From positions 1-64,000 of the forward strand of contig JADLHM010000021.1 in the NCBI GenBank assembly GCA_020848745.1: a stretch of DNA of 64,000 bases, in the 5' to 3' direction. Source of the DNA: Deltaproteobacteria bacterium. GTDB taxonomy: Bacteria > Desulfobacterota > Binatia > UTPRO1. The notes below the pieces were generated by a model. It had not been told where the DNA came from and did not search any database. It worked only from the letters and a program-made list of their open reading frames with translations. Position numbers and translations under genes: made by a program. Shown here one piece after another: positions 15,502 to 23,739 of the stretch. How positions within the stretch are numbered: position 1 is the stretch's first letter; each line of letters starts with the position of its first letter.

Positions 15502-15672
15502 ATGCCGATCAGCCAGGAGTTGCTCGACATACTCGCGTGTCCGAAGTGCAAGCAGCCGGTGGCGCTGAACGCCGCCGGAACCGGGCTCGTCTGTCAGCCC
15601 TGCCGCCTCGAGTACCCCATCATCGACGACATCCCCGTGATGCTGATCGACGAGGCCAAGCCGCTCGCGTAG
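15502..15672 (+). CDS. Trm112-like / YcaR-family zinc-ribbon protein
   Basis: This 56-aa protein has the compact Trm112 fold: ISQELLDILACPKCKQPVAL, a second Cys pair in LVCQPCRLEYPI, and the C-terminal DDIPVMLIDEA. The four Cys could bind one zinc. Bacterial members (YcaR, UPF0434) are often found beside lpxK, as here, but their function in that setting is not known. The start is fixed by a perfect AGGAGG six bases before the ATG. A 54-bp gap separates it from the next gene. Confidence 0.93.
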   Translation: MPISQELLDILACPKCKQPVALNAAGTGLVCQPCRLEYPIIDDIPVMLIDEAKPLA

Positions 15673-15726
15673 CGCGTCGCCCCGGCCGCGGCGCGGCGAC
15701 GCGTCCGTCGCCGCCGCCCTCAACGC

Positions 15727-16761
15727 ATGACACGCGACCGCATCCTCCTCGTCCAGACCGGCTTCCTCGGCGACGTCGTCCTGACGACGCCGCTCGTGGC
15801 GGCGCTCCGCCGCGCCCGTCCCGACGCGGAGCTGGTGATGCTGGTGACGCCCGCCGGCGCGCCGCTCGTCGCGGCCCATCCGGCGCTCGACCGCCTGCTC
15901 GTCGACGACAAGCGCGGCGCGGGCCGCGGTCTCCGCGGGCTCGCCCGCCTCGTCCGAACGCTCCGCGGGGAAGGCTTCACGATCGCGCTCGCAGCGCACA
16001 AGTCGGTGCGCACCGCGCTCGCCCTTCGCGCCGCCGGCATCCCGCGCCGCGTCGGCTTCGCGAGCGCGCCGGCGGCGGCGCTCTACACCGAGCGCGTGGC
16101 CCGCCCGGCGACGGCCCACGACCGCGACCGGCTGCTCGCACTCCTCGCGCCCTTCGGCATCACGGACGTCGACGCCGAGACGGCGCACCCGCGGGTCGCG
16201 ATCGACGCGGCCGCCCGCGCGCGGGCCCGCGCGCTCCTCGCCGCGCCCGGGGACGGCCGCCCGATCGCCGCGCTCTGCCCCGGATCCGCGTGGCGGACGA
16301 AGCGCTGGCCGGCGCGGGCCTTCGCGGCCCTCGCGCGTGCGCTCGCCGCCGACGGCTATCGGTGCCTCCTCCTCGGCGGCCCCGACGAGCGCGGGCTCAC
16401 GGCCGAGGTGCACGCGGCGGCGGGCGGCGCGACGACCGATCTCGGCGGCGCGACCGACCTGCCGCTCCTCGCCGCCCTCCTCGCGGAGGCGGCGGTCGTC
16501 GTCAGCAACGACAGCGCCCCGATGCATCTCGCGAGCGCGGCCGACGTGCCGCACGTCGCGATCTTCTGCGCGACGGTACCGGGGCAGGGATACGGTCCCC
16601 TCGGCCGACGCGCGATCGTGGTGGAGCGCGATCTCGCGTGCCGTCCGTGCGGACGGCACGGCGGCGCGCGCTGTCCGCGCGGCACGGACGACTGCATGGA
16701 GCTCGTGACGGCCGACGAGGTGCGGACGGCCGTCGCGCGGGTGCGAGCGCGTGCCGCCTGA
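15727..16761 (+). CDS. waaF: Glycosyltransferase family 9, heptosyltransferase II-like
   Basis: This 344-aa GT-B fold enzyme has an N-terminal half opening with RILLVQTGFLGDVVLTTPL, which holds the acceptor-side Asp of heptosyltransferases. Other motifs are ALCPGSAWRTKRWPARAFAA, LLLGGPDERGL, and the donor-binding VVVSNDSAPMHLASAADVPH followed by VAIFCATVPGQGYGP. It probably adds the second heptose of the inner core from ADP-heptose. The W-F assignment rests on the order relative to the second GT9 gene (19469) and on the PGSAWRTKRWP type motif; substrate is inferred. A Cys-rich C-terminus (CRPCGRHGGARCPRG) is typical of this subgroup. Confidence 0.85.
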   Translation: MTRDRILLVQTGFLGDVVLTTPLVAALRRARPDAELVMLVTPAGAPLVAAHPALDRLLVDDKRGAGRGLRGLARLVRTLRGEGFTIALAAHKSVRTALALRAAGIPRRVGFASAPAAALYTERVARPATAHDRDRLLALLAPFGITDVDAETAHPRVAIDAAARARARALLAAPGDGRPIAALCPGSAWRTKRWPARAFAALARALAADGYRCLLLGGPDERGLTAEVHAAAGGATTDLGGATDLPLLAALLAEAAVVVSNDSAPMHLASAADVPHVAIFCATVPGQGYGPLGRRAIVVERDLACRPCGRHGGARCPRGTDDCMELVTADEVRTAVARVRARAA

Positions 16762-18193
16762 GGCCACGCCGATCGCGGGTCTCGTGCTCGTCGTCGGGCA
16801 GTTCCTTCCCGACGCCGATCCCGCGCCCGCGCTCGCGGCGCTCGCCGCGACCCGCCGCGTGCTCGTGCGGCCCCCGGAACTCGCGACGTTGCCGGCGCCC
16901 GCGGGAGTCGAGGTCACCGTCGGGCGCGAGTACGACCGGGCCGCCATGGCGGCGGGCGCGCGCCGCGATCCGGCGGAGCTCGTGGTCGTGCTCCTCGACG
17001 ACGAGCGGCCCTCCGAGGCCCTCGGCGCAGCGCTCGCCGACGTTGCCGCCGACCGCGCAGCGACCGGATGCTGGGCGAGCGCTCGGCGGGTCACGTTCCT
17101 CGATCGCGAGATCCCCTCCGGCGCGCCGACGATCGCGTGGCGCGGCCTCCGCCCGCAGGGCGACGCGCCGCGCCGCCTGCCCGGCCACGTCGCCACCGTG
17201 CCCGCGACGATCACCGACACGATCAGCCGCTTACAGGCGCTCGCCGTCTCGGCGCGGCGCTCCGCCCCCGTCGGCGCCGCCGATTTTCTCCGGCGCCCGC
17301 TCGCCGCCATGGTGCGGCGGCTGTGGCATCGGCGCGGGGCGGGCGTCCCCGGCTTCGTGCTCTCGATCGTGGAGACCTACGGCGAGGTCCTCCGCGCCGC
17401 CCAGGCCTGGGAGCGGGAGGGGATCGCCGCGCGCCGCGCCGAGCGCCAGAGCGGCGTCCCGGCGGGCTTCCATTTCTGGCGGACCCCCTGGGGCTCGCTG
17501 ACGCTGCGCGACGGAACGCCGCCCACGCTCCGGACGGCGCTCCTCGACGCGACGCCGGCCGTCGTCGCCGGGATGCCGCTCGCGGGCGGCCGCGGCGCGG
17601 TCTGGGCCGTCGAGCTCACCGACCACGAGCGCGGCGTGCTGCGCTGGTACCGCCGCGGCGGCGCGATCCGTCATCTCGTCTACGACCGCTACTTCGGCTG
17701 GACGCCGCGACCGATTCGCGAGCTCGCGGTCACGCACGCGGTCATCGAGCGCGGCGTGCCGGCGCCCGAGGTGCTCGCGGCGCGCGTCGACCGGCTGCCC
17801 TGGGGCTGGTACCGCGGCGCCATCGTGACCCGTGAGGTCCGCGACGCGGCGACCTTCGCGGACGTGCTCCGCCGCATCCACGCGCCCGAGGAGCGCGCCC
17901 GCGTGCTCGCCGCCGTCGGGCGCGCCGTCCGCGAGCTCCACGACCGCGGCGTGCACCATCGAGACTTGAACGCGAACAACATCCTCGTGCGCGAGCACGG
18001 AGCCGCCATCGACGTCTCCTTCATCGACTTCGATCGCGCCGAGGTCTTGCGCGCGGTCGCCGGCGGCACGCGCGCGCGCGAGCTGCGGCGCCTGGCCCGC
18101 TCGCTGCGGAAGCTCGCGCGCGGCGGCATGACGCTCGCCGAGGGCGACATCGAGGCGCTCCGGCAGGCGTACGCGGCGGGAGCGCGCGCATGA
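16751..18193 (+). CDS. Fusion: degenerate GT2 glycosyltransferase-like domain + Kdo kinase (KdkA-like)
   Basis: This 480-aa protein starts at GTG 16751, overlapping the previous gene by 11 nt. Residues about 1-230 align by eye with the GT2 enzyme encoded at 24517: VVVLLDDERPSEAL matches its LNLDADERVSPEL, and ITDTISRLQALAVSARR...DFLRRPLAAMVRRL...AQAWE matches its C-terminal helices. However, the N-terminal FDEEEN loop and the GGWYPD and DPHE segments are lost, so this half is probably inactive or altered. Residues about 235-480 are a KdkA-like kinase: GRGAVWAVELTDHERG, YRRGGAIRHLVYDRYFG, catalytic loop HHRDLNANNILV, and FIDFDRAE. KdkA phosphorylates Kdo on lipid A at O-4. The kinase half looks intact. 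Confidence 0.85.
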   Translation: MPPEATPIAGLVLVVGQFLPDADPAPALAALAATRRVLVRPPELATLPAPAGVEVTVGREYDRAAMAAGARRDPAELVVVLLDDERPSEALGAALADVAADRAATGCWASARRVTFLDREIPSGAPTIAWRGLRPQGDAPRRLPGHVATVPATITDTISRLQALAVSARRSAPVGAADFLRRPLAAMVRRLWHRRGAGVPGFVLSIVETYGEVLRAAQAWEREGIAARRAERQSGVPAGFHFWRTPWGSLTLRDGTPPTLRTALLDATPAVVAGMPLAGGRGAVWAVELTDHERGVLRWYRRGGAIRHLVYDRYFGWTPRPIRELAVTHAVIERGVPAPEVLAARVDRLPWGWYRGAIVTREVRDAATFADVLRRIHAPEERARVLAAVGRAVRELHDRGVHHRDLNANNILVREHGAAIDVSFIDFDRAEVLRAVAGGTRARELRRLARSLRKLARGGMTLAEGDIEALRQAYAAGARA

Positions 18194-19467
18194 CGAACCC
18201 CCGCGAGTGGAATCGGCCGACGCGCGCCGTGGTCGCGATCCTCGTCGCCGTGCTGCTCGGCTCGGCCGTTCGCAACATCAAGGAGGACGGCGACTTCCGG
18301 GGCTACCTGGAGGTCGGCGAGCTCGTGCTGCGCGGCGCCGACATCTACGCCGAGGCGCGACCCGACGTGAACACCTGGCCGCCGCTCTACGCCGTGGCCT
18401 GCGTCCCGTTCGCGTTGCTCGCCCGGGTGAGCGTCTATCTGGCGCGCGCCGTGTGGCTCGGGCTCAACTTCGCGTGCATCGTCGCGCTCTTCCGTCTGGC
18501 GACGTACCTCGTTCACCGCCGCCCACTCGTGCTTGTCGCGGCACCGGGCACGGTCGCGCTCGTCTCCGGCGCCATCCTCGGACCGCTCGTGCTGTCCGCG
18601 CGCTTCCTCCTCGGCAACCTCGACCGCCTCCAGATCAACATGGTGATCCTCGCCGCCTGCCTGCTCGCGATCGCGTGGATCGTGCGCGGGCGCGCCGCCG
18701 CGGGAGGCGCCCTCGTCGGGTTGGCCGCCGCGGTGAAGGTCCTGCCGATCTTCTTCCTGCCGTACTTCGCGTGGAAGCGCTGGTGGCGCGCCCTCGGCGC
18801 CGCCCTCGCCACCGGCGCGCTCGCGTCGCTGGCGCCGGCGCTCGTGTTCGGCTGGGAGCGCTTCGTGGCCTATGCGCGACACTGGCTCGCGCTCTCGGCC
18901 GGCAGCTGGCCGGTACGCAAGGGGAACCAGAGCGTCTACGCGATGGTCGATCGCCTCTACACGCACGACGCGATCGTGTGGAGCGCAGCGCACAAGCGCC
19001 TCACGGCCTCGAATGATCCGGTCGTGGCGGCGATCGTCTACGGGCTCCTGGCGCTGGTCGCCCTGGTGTTCCTCCGGGCGACCCGCCGCGGGGGGCGGGC
19101 GCCGGCGAGCGTGGGGGTCACCATGGAGGCGGCGATCGTCCTCTGCGTGACGGTGCTCTTCGCGCCGCTCGCGTGGAAGCACTACTTCGTGTTCCTTCTG
19201 CTCGGCCAGTTCGTGCTCTGGCATGCCGCCTTCGGCGGCGGCTACGGCCTCGACGAGCCCGCGCGCCGGCGCGTCGCCTGGGCCCTCGGCATCTCCTACG
19301 CGCTCACGACCCTCACCGTGCGCGGCGTCGTCGGCAAACCGCTCGCGCAGACGCTCGAGACGATGTCGGCGGTGACGCTCGGCGCGCTCGTGGTGCTCGG
19401 CGCGCTGCTCTGGGTGCGGGCGCGCGCCGGCGCGGGCGGCGCGGCCGACGCCGTGCCGGGGGCCTGA
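18190..19467 (+). CDS. Polytopic membrane glycosyltransferase, GT87-like (DUF2029)
   Basis: This 425-aa protein has about 9-11 hydrophobic segments. The first extracytoplasmic loop carries the acidic pattern seen in polyprenol-phosphate-sugar-dependent transferases (DGDFRGYLEVGELVLRGADI then NTWPPLYAVACVPFALL). Other segments include GNLDRLQINMVILAACLLAI and LAAAVKVLPIFFLPYFAWKR, and a late FAPLAWKHYFVFLL. Such enzymes add a sugar on the periplasmic side of the membrane from an undecaprenyl- or polyprenyl-phosphate donor. Placement in the LPS core operon suggests a periplasmic core or lipid A modification; substrate unknown. The ATG overlaps the preceding stop (ATGA). Confidence 0.8.
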   Translation: MTNPREWNRPTRAVVAILVAVLLGSAVRNIKEDGDFRGYLEVGELVLRGADIYAEARPDVNTWPPLYAVACVPFALLARVSVYLARAVWLGLNFACIVALFRLATYLVHRRPLVLVAAPGTVALVSGAILGPLVLSARFLLGNLDRLQINMVILAACLLAIAWIVRGRAAAGGALVGLAAAVKVLPIFFLPYFAWKRWWRALGAALATGALASLAPALVFGWERFVAYARHWLALSAGSWPVRKGNQSVYAMVDRLYTHDAIVWSAAHKRLTASNDPVVAAIVYGLLALVALVFLRATRRGGRAPASVGVTMEAAIVLCVTVLFAPLAWKHYFVFLLLGQFVLWHAAFGGGYGLDEPARRRVAWALGISYALTTLTVRGVVGKPLAQTLETMSAVTLGALVVLGALLWVRARAGAGGAADAVPGA

Positions 19468-19468
19468 C

Positions 19469-20485
19469 GTGCGCGTCCCCGCCAAGCGGATCCTGATCGT
19501 CCTGCTCGGCGCGATCGGCGACGTCGTGCGCGCGCTGCCCCTCGCGAACCGCGTGCGCGCCGGCTATCCCGGCGCGCACCTCGCCTGGGCGGTCGAGCCG
19601 GCCGCCGCTCCGGTGCTGGTCGGACATCCCGCGCTCGACGACCGGCTCGTGTTCGAGCGTCCTGGCGGGGTCCCCGCCTTCTTCGCGTTCCTCCGGCGCG
19701 TCCGCGCCGAAGGCTTCGACCTCGTGCTGGACCTGCAGGGCCACGCCAAGAGCGGGCTGGTGAGCGCCGCCACGCGCGCGCCGGTCCGCCTCGGCTTCCA
19801 TCGCCGCAACGCCAAGGAGCTCAACTGGCTCTGGAGCACGCACACGATCGCTCCGGTCGAAGCGCGCGGTTGGAAGCTCGCCCAGTACGAGCGGTTCGCC
19901 GACTGGCTCGATCTGCCGCCGCAAGCGCCGCGCTTCGACGTCACCGTGGCCGCCGGGGAGGCGGCGAGCGTCGACCGCCTGCTCGCGCCGCTCACGCGGC
20001 CCTTCGCGGCGCTCTTCCTCGGATCCACCTGGGAGAGCCGCCTCTGGTTCGCCGACCGCTGCGCCGAGGTGATCGACGGGCTTGCGGCTCGCGGGCTCGA
20101 CGCGGTCCTCGTCGGCGGAACGGACGTCCGCGCGCTCGCCGCGGCGACGATCGCCCGCTCCTCCCGGCCGCCGCTCGATCTCACCGCCCGCACCTCGCTC
20201 CGCGAGAGCTACGGCGTCCTCGCGCGCGCGCAGGTCGCGATCGGCCCTGACTCGGGGCCGATGCACCTCGCCGCGGCCGCCGGCACTCCGGTCGTGTCGC
20301 TCTGGGGCGCCACGACCCCGGCCCGCTCCGCGCCGTTCGGCTCGCAGGATCTCGTGCTGGTCGGACGGGCCGCGTGCGTGCCGTGCTATCTCCGACGGTG
20401 TCCGATCGGCCGCGCGTGCATGCGGGACATCACGACGGAGCGCGTGCTGGCGCAAGTCGCGCGCGTCCTCGACGGCACGCGATGA
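19469..20485 (+). CDS. waaC: Glycosyltransferase family 9, heptosyltransferase I-like
   Basis: This 338-aa GT-B enzyme starts RILIVLLGAIGDVVRALPLA, a match to heptosyltransferase I with its Gly-Asp acceptor loop. LVLDLQGHAKSGLVSAATRA, LFLGSTWESRLWFADRCA, and AIGPDSGPMHLAAAAGTP, plus VSLWGATTPARSAPFG, are characteristic of the WaaC/RfaC branch. It likely adds the first heptose to Kdo. A C-terminal Cys cluster (CVPCYLRRCPIGRACM) occurs in many members. GTG at 19469 begins one base after the preceding stop codon. Assignment as I rather than II is based on motifs and is moderately sure. Confidence 0.85.
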   Translation: MRVPAKRILIVLLGAIGDVVRALPLANRVRAGYPGAHLAWAVEPAAAPVLVGHPALDDRLVFERPGGVPAFFAFLRRVRAEGFDLVLDLQGHAKSGLVSAATRAPVRLGFHRRNAKELNWLWSTHTIAPVEARGWKLAQYERFADWLDLPPQAPRFDVTVAAGEAASVDRLLAPLTRPFAALFLGSTWESRLWFADRCAEVIDGLAARGLDAVLVGGTDVRALAAATIARSSRPPLDLTARTSLRESYGVLARAQVAIGPDSGPMHLAAAAGTPVVSLWGATTPARSAPFGSQDLVLVGRAACVPCYLRRCPIGRACMRDITTERVLAQVARVLDGTR

Positions 20486-21360
20486 GCGCCGCCGCCGCGT
20501 CGCCCGCCCGGATCGGGGCCTGGCGGGTCTGGACGATGGATCCGGCGGCGCTCGCCGCCGAGGATCTGGTCGCCGCACTCGAGCGTCTCGCCGCCGGCGT
20601 CTCGTTGCACCGCTCCAAGCATGCCGATACGTACCGCTGGGCGCGGCCGGGGGGAGACGTCTACGTCAAGGTGTATCGCCGATATCGCCGCTGGACGGCG
20701 TTCAAGGACTGGTTCCGGCCGTCGAAGGCGGCGAACGTGCGTGCCGCGAGCGCCGCGCTCGCGGCGGCGGGTTTCCTCGCGCCCGCGGTGCTGGCGGTCG
20801 GCGAGGAACGTCGCGGCCCTTTCGGATGGTCCCGGAGCGTGGTCGTCACGGCCGGTCTCGCCGGCGAGCCGATCGCCGCGCGTCTCGCCGCCCTCGCGGC
20901 GGCCGGCGACGCGACCACGCGCCACGCGAAGCGCGGGCTCCTCGGCGCGATCGGCCGCGAGGTGGCGCGCCTGCACGCCGCGGGCTTCGTCGCCGGCGAC
21001 CTCGTGCCCGCCAACCTCTGGGTCGCGCTCGCGAACGCGGAGCTGCGCCTCGCGTTCCTCGACCACGATCGCACCCGCGCCGGCCGGGCGCCCGCGCCGT
21101 GGCGGCGGGCGCGGCGGAACCTCGTGCAGCTGAATCGCGTCGTGCTCGCCGGCATCACGGCGACCGACCGCCTGCGGGTGTATCGCGCCTATGCCACGAC
21201 CCGCGGCTGGGCGCGCGCCGGCGCGCGCCGCCGGCTCCTCTGGATCGTCGCGAAGACGCTGGCGCGCCGGCGCGCCGAGCGCGGCGCGAGGATCCCGGCC
21301 GCCGCGGGCTTCCGGACGGTCATGCGCGCGGACGGACCGTACGGGGGAGGGCGGACGTGA
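20482..21360 (+). CDS. Lipopolysaccharide kinase-like protein (Kdo/WaaP family)
   Basis: This 292-aa kinase-fold protein has a beta-3 Lys in GGDVYVKVYRRYRRW, and the segment PSKAANVRAASAALAAAGFLAPAVLA is typical of LPS kinases (a helix preceding the Ala/Pro turn). The catalytic loop reads GFVAGDLVPANLWV: Asp and Asn are kept, but the His usually two before Asp is replaced. The metal-binding position is FLDHDRTRAG. The C-terminal arginine-rich helix is likely membrane-facing. It probably phosphorylates a core sugar (heptose or Kdo). ATGA overlap with waaC; the sulfatase-fold gene follows with GTGA overlap. Confidence 0.8.
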   Translation: MSAAAASPARIGAWRVWTMDPAALAAEDLVAALERLAAGVSLHRSKHADTYRWARPGGDVYVKVYRRYRRWTAFKDWFRPSKAANVRAASAALAAAGFLAPAVLAVGEERRGPFGWSRSVVVTAGLAGEPIAARLAALAAAGDATTRHAKRGLLGAIGREVARLHAAGFVAGDLVPANLWVALANAELRLAFLDHDRTRAGRAPAPWRRARRNLVQLNRVVLAGITATDRLRVYRAYATTRGWARAGARRRLLWIVAKTLARRRAERGARIPAAAGFRTVMRADGPYGGGRT

Positions 21361-22583
21361 GCGCGGCGCGAGCGAACGTCCTCGTCCTCCTCGTCGACTG
21401 CATGCGCGCCGATGCGCTCGGCAGCCGCGGCGTTCCGACGCCGAACCTCGACGCCCTCACCGCACGCGGCGGGCGCTTCACGCAGGCGATCGCCTCCGCG
21501 TCGTCGACCACACCGTGCGTCGCGACCATGCTCACCGGACTCCACTCGCCGCGCCACGGGGTCCGTTCGATCGGCGCGCACCGCCTGCACGCGCAGGCGA
21601 CGACGCTCGCGACCACGCTCGCCGCCGCGGGATACCACACGGTCGCCGAGATGACCGGGCCGCTCGGCACCGAGAGCGGCCTCGACCGCGGCTTCGCCGA
21701 GTACCGCGTGCGGCCGGCCTCGGTGTACCTGAGCGACGCCTGGGGCCGCGATCTCGTCGCGCGTCTCGGCGGCGGCGCGCTCCCAGCGCCGTGGTTCCTC
21801 TTCCTCCACCTCTGGGAGCTGCACGCCCCGCGCAAGGTTCTGCCGCCGTTCCGCGGACGTCGCTTCGGCAAGACGCGCTACGACCGCGCGCTCGCGAGCC
21901 TCGACGCGACGCTGGCGCCGCTCCTCGCCGCGCTCCCCGCGGACACCGTCGTGCTGCTGCACGGCGACCACGGCGAGCGCGTGATGGCCAGCACGCTCGC
22001 GTACCGCTGGTATCGCCTGCGCCGCGACCTGCTCGGCGCGAGCCGGACCCGCAAGCTCGAGGGCCACGAGACCGACGTCTACGAGGATCTCGTCCGCGTG
22101 CCGCTCGCCATCGTGGCGCCAGGCCGCGTGCCCGCCGGCGCGACGAGCGATCAGCTGGTCCGCCAGGTCGACCTGACGCCGACCGTCCTGGATCTCGCCG
22201 GCGTCCCGGCTCCGCCCGGGCTCGACGGCGTGAGCCTCGTGCCGGCGCTCGCCGCGGGGCGCGCGCTCGACCTCGAGGCGTTCCTCGAAGCGTGCGGGCG
22301 GGTGCGGGGCACCGGACGCGACCGCCGCCGCGCGTGGCGCACCGCGCGCTGGAAGTTCATCGAGGCGCCCCACGCCCCCGACGTCGCCGACGAGCTCTAC
22401 GACCTCGCGGCCGACCCGCGCGAGCGGCGCAACGTGGCCGGGTCCGAGCCCGCCCTCGTCGCGGGCTTCAAGGCGAAGATCGCGGCGGTCGAGGCGGGCG
22501 CCGTCGGAGCGGGGGAGGCGCTCGGCGCCGAGGAAGAGGCCGCCGTCGAAGCGCGCCTCCGCGACCTCGGCTACATCGAATGA
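21357..22583 (+). CDS. Sulfatase/alkaline-phosphatase-superfamily enzyme
   Basis: This 408-aa protein has the superfamily metal site: LVLLVDCMRADALGSRG at the N-terminus, the nucleophile region ASSTTPCVATMLTGL, LHLWELHAPR, VVLLHGDHGERV, and late VDLTPTVLDLAGV and YDLAADPRER. The nucleophile position appears to be Thr in T-T-P-C, and the Cys/Ser-X-Pro-X-Arg pattern needed for formylglycine sulfatases is missing, so a phosphodiester or phospho-group transfer reaction is more likely than sulfate hydrolysis. No signal peptide is obvious. A GGGGGAGGG purine run precedes the GTG start. Located among LPS core enzymes, it may act on phospho-substituents of LPS. Confidence 0.8.
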   Translation: MSAARANVLVLLVDCMRADALGSRGVPTPNLDALTARGGRFTQAIASASSTTPCVATMLTGLHSPRHGVRSIGAHRLHAQATTLATTLAAAGYHTVAEMTGPLGTESGLDRGFAEYRVRPASVYLSDAWGRDLVARLGGGALPAPWFLFLHLWELHAPRKVLPPFRGRRFGKTRYDRALASLDATLAPLLAALPADTVVLLHGDHGERVMASTLAYRWYRLRRDLLGASRTRKLEGHETDVYEDLVRVPLAIVAPGRVPAGATSDQLVRQVDLTPTVLDLAGVPAPPGLDGVSLVPALAAGRALDLEAFLEACGRVRGTGRDRRRAWRTARWKFIEAPHAPDVADELYDLAADPRERRNVAGSEPALVAGFKAKIAAVEAGAVGAGEALGAEEEAAVEARLRDLGYIE

Positions 22584-22587
22584 CTGC

Positions 22588-23739
22588 ATGAGGCTCGCGC
22601 TCGTCCACAAACGCTACGATCGCCTGGGCGGCGCCGAATGGGACTGCTACGAGCTGTCGCACCAGCTGGCGGCCCGCGGCCACGACGTGCACCTGGTGGT
22701 CGGCGAATGTCGCGTCCCGACGCCCGACGGCATGCGCCTGCACCGCGTCCCCGTCCTGCGCACGGGCAAGCTCGCGAAGCTCGCGTCGTTCGCGGTGACG
22801 GCGCCGCGCGTGTGGCGCGCGGTCGGTGCCGACGTCGTCATCGGCTTCGGTCGCACGGTCGGCTGGGACCTCTTCCGCGCGAGCGGCGGAGTCCACAAGC
22901 GCTGGCTCGCCCGCGTCGCCGCCGAACGCGGAGCGCTGCGCGACCTTCGCCAGCGGCTGTCTCCGTACCACCGCCTCATGCTCGCGATCGAGCGTCGCCA
23001 GTACGCCGCCGACACGCGCGGCATGGTGCTCGCGGTCTCCGAGCTGTCGCGCGAGGAGATCCTCGCGACCTATCCGGCGATGCCCGCCGCGAAGGTGTCG
23101 GTGCTGCACTACGGCGTCGACGTCGAGCGTTTCCATCCGGCGCGGCGCGCGACCGAAGGCGCGGAGGTGCGCGCCGAGCTCGGCATCGGCGCGGCGCAAC
23201 CCGTCGTCCTGCTGGTCGGCTCGGGCTTCCGCCGCAAGGGCGTCGACGTGCTGCTCGACGTGTGGCGACGCGCCCCGCCGGCCGGAGCGGCGCTCGTCGT
23301 CGTCGGCAACGACCAACACCTCGCCCACCGCCAACGTGCGGCGCGCGAGCTTCCCGGGCCGGTCGTCTTCACGGGCCCGCGACGGGACGTCGAGCGATTC
23401 TACGCCGCCGCCGACGTCTTCGCGCTACCGTCGCTGCACGAGGGCTGTCCGGTCGCCATCCTCGAAGCACTGGCGTCCGGCGTGCCGGTGGTGACATCGC
23501 GCGCGACCGGCGCCCCCGAGCTCCTCCCCGGGCCGCTCGCCGACCTCCTCGTCGACGACCCGCGCGACGTCGGGGCGATCACGGCGCGGCTCCGCCTCGG
23601 GCTCGACCCGGCGCGTCGCGCGACGCTCGTCGCCGCCGCCCGCGCGGCGGGCTGCGCCAACGGGCTCGGCGTCGCGGTGGATCGGATGGAGGCGTGGTGC
23701 CGCTGGGCCGCGGCCGCCCGGGAGCGTCCGGATGTCTGA
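22588..23739 (+). CDS. Glycosyltransferase family 4, WaaG-like
   Basis: This 383-aa GT-B retaining enzyme starts MRLALVHKRYDRLGGAEWDC, the N-terminal Gly-Gly loop typical of GT4 LPS core transferases. VVIGFGRTVGWDLFRASGGV and the acceptor-side region CRVPTPDG fit the WaaG-like branch. The donor domain has VLHYGVDVERFHP, VLLVGSGFRRKGVDVLL, and LPSLHEGCPVAILEALASGVP with the E-X7-E pair. It likely adds a hexose to heptose in the core. It begins 4 nt after the sulfatase-fold gene and overlaps the next kinase gene by 8 nt. Confidence 0.88.
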   Translation: MRLALVHKRYDRLGGAEWDCYELSHQLAARGHDVHLVVGECRVPTPDGMRLHRVPVLRTGKLAKLASFAVTAPRVWRAVGADVVIGFGRTVGWDLFRASGGVHKRWLARVAAERGALRDLRQRLSPYHRLMLAIERRQYAADTRGMVLAVSELSREEILATYPAMPAAKVSVLHYGVDVERFHPARRATEGAEVRAELGIGAAQPVVLLVGSGFRRKGVDVLLDVWRRAPPAGAALVVVGNDQHLAHRQRAARELPGPVVFTGPRRDVERFYAAADVFALPSLHEGCPVAILEALASGVPVVTSRATGAPELLPGPLADLLVDDPRDVGAITARLRLGLDPARRATLVAAARAAGCANGLGVAVDRMEAWCRWAAAARERPDV

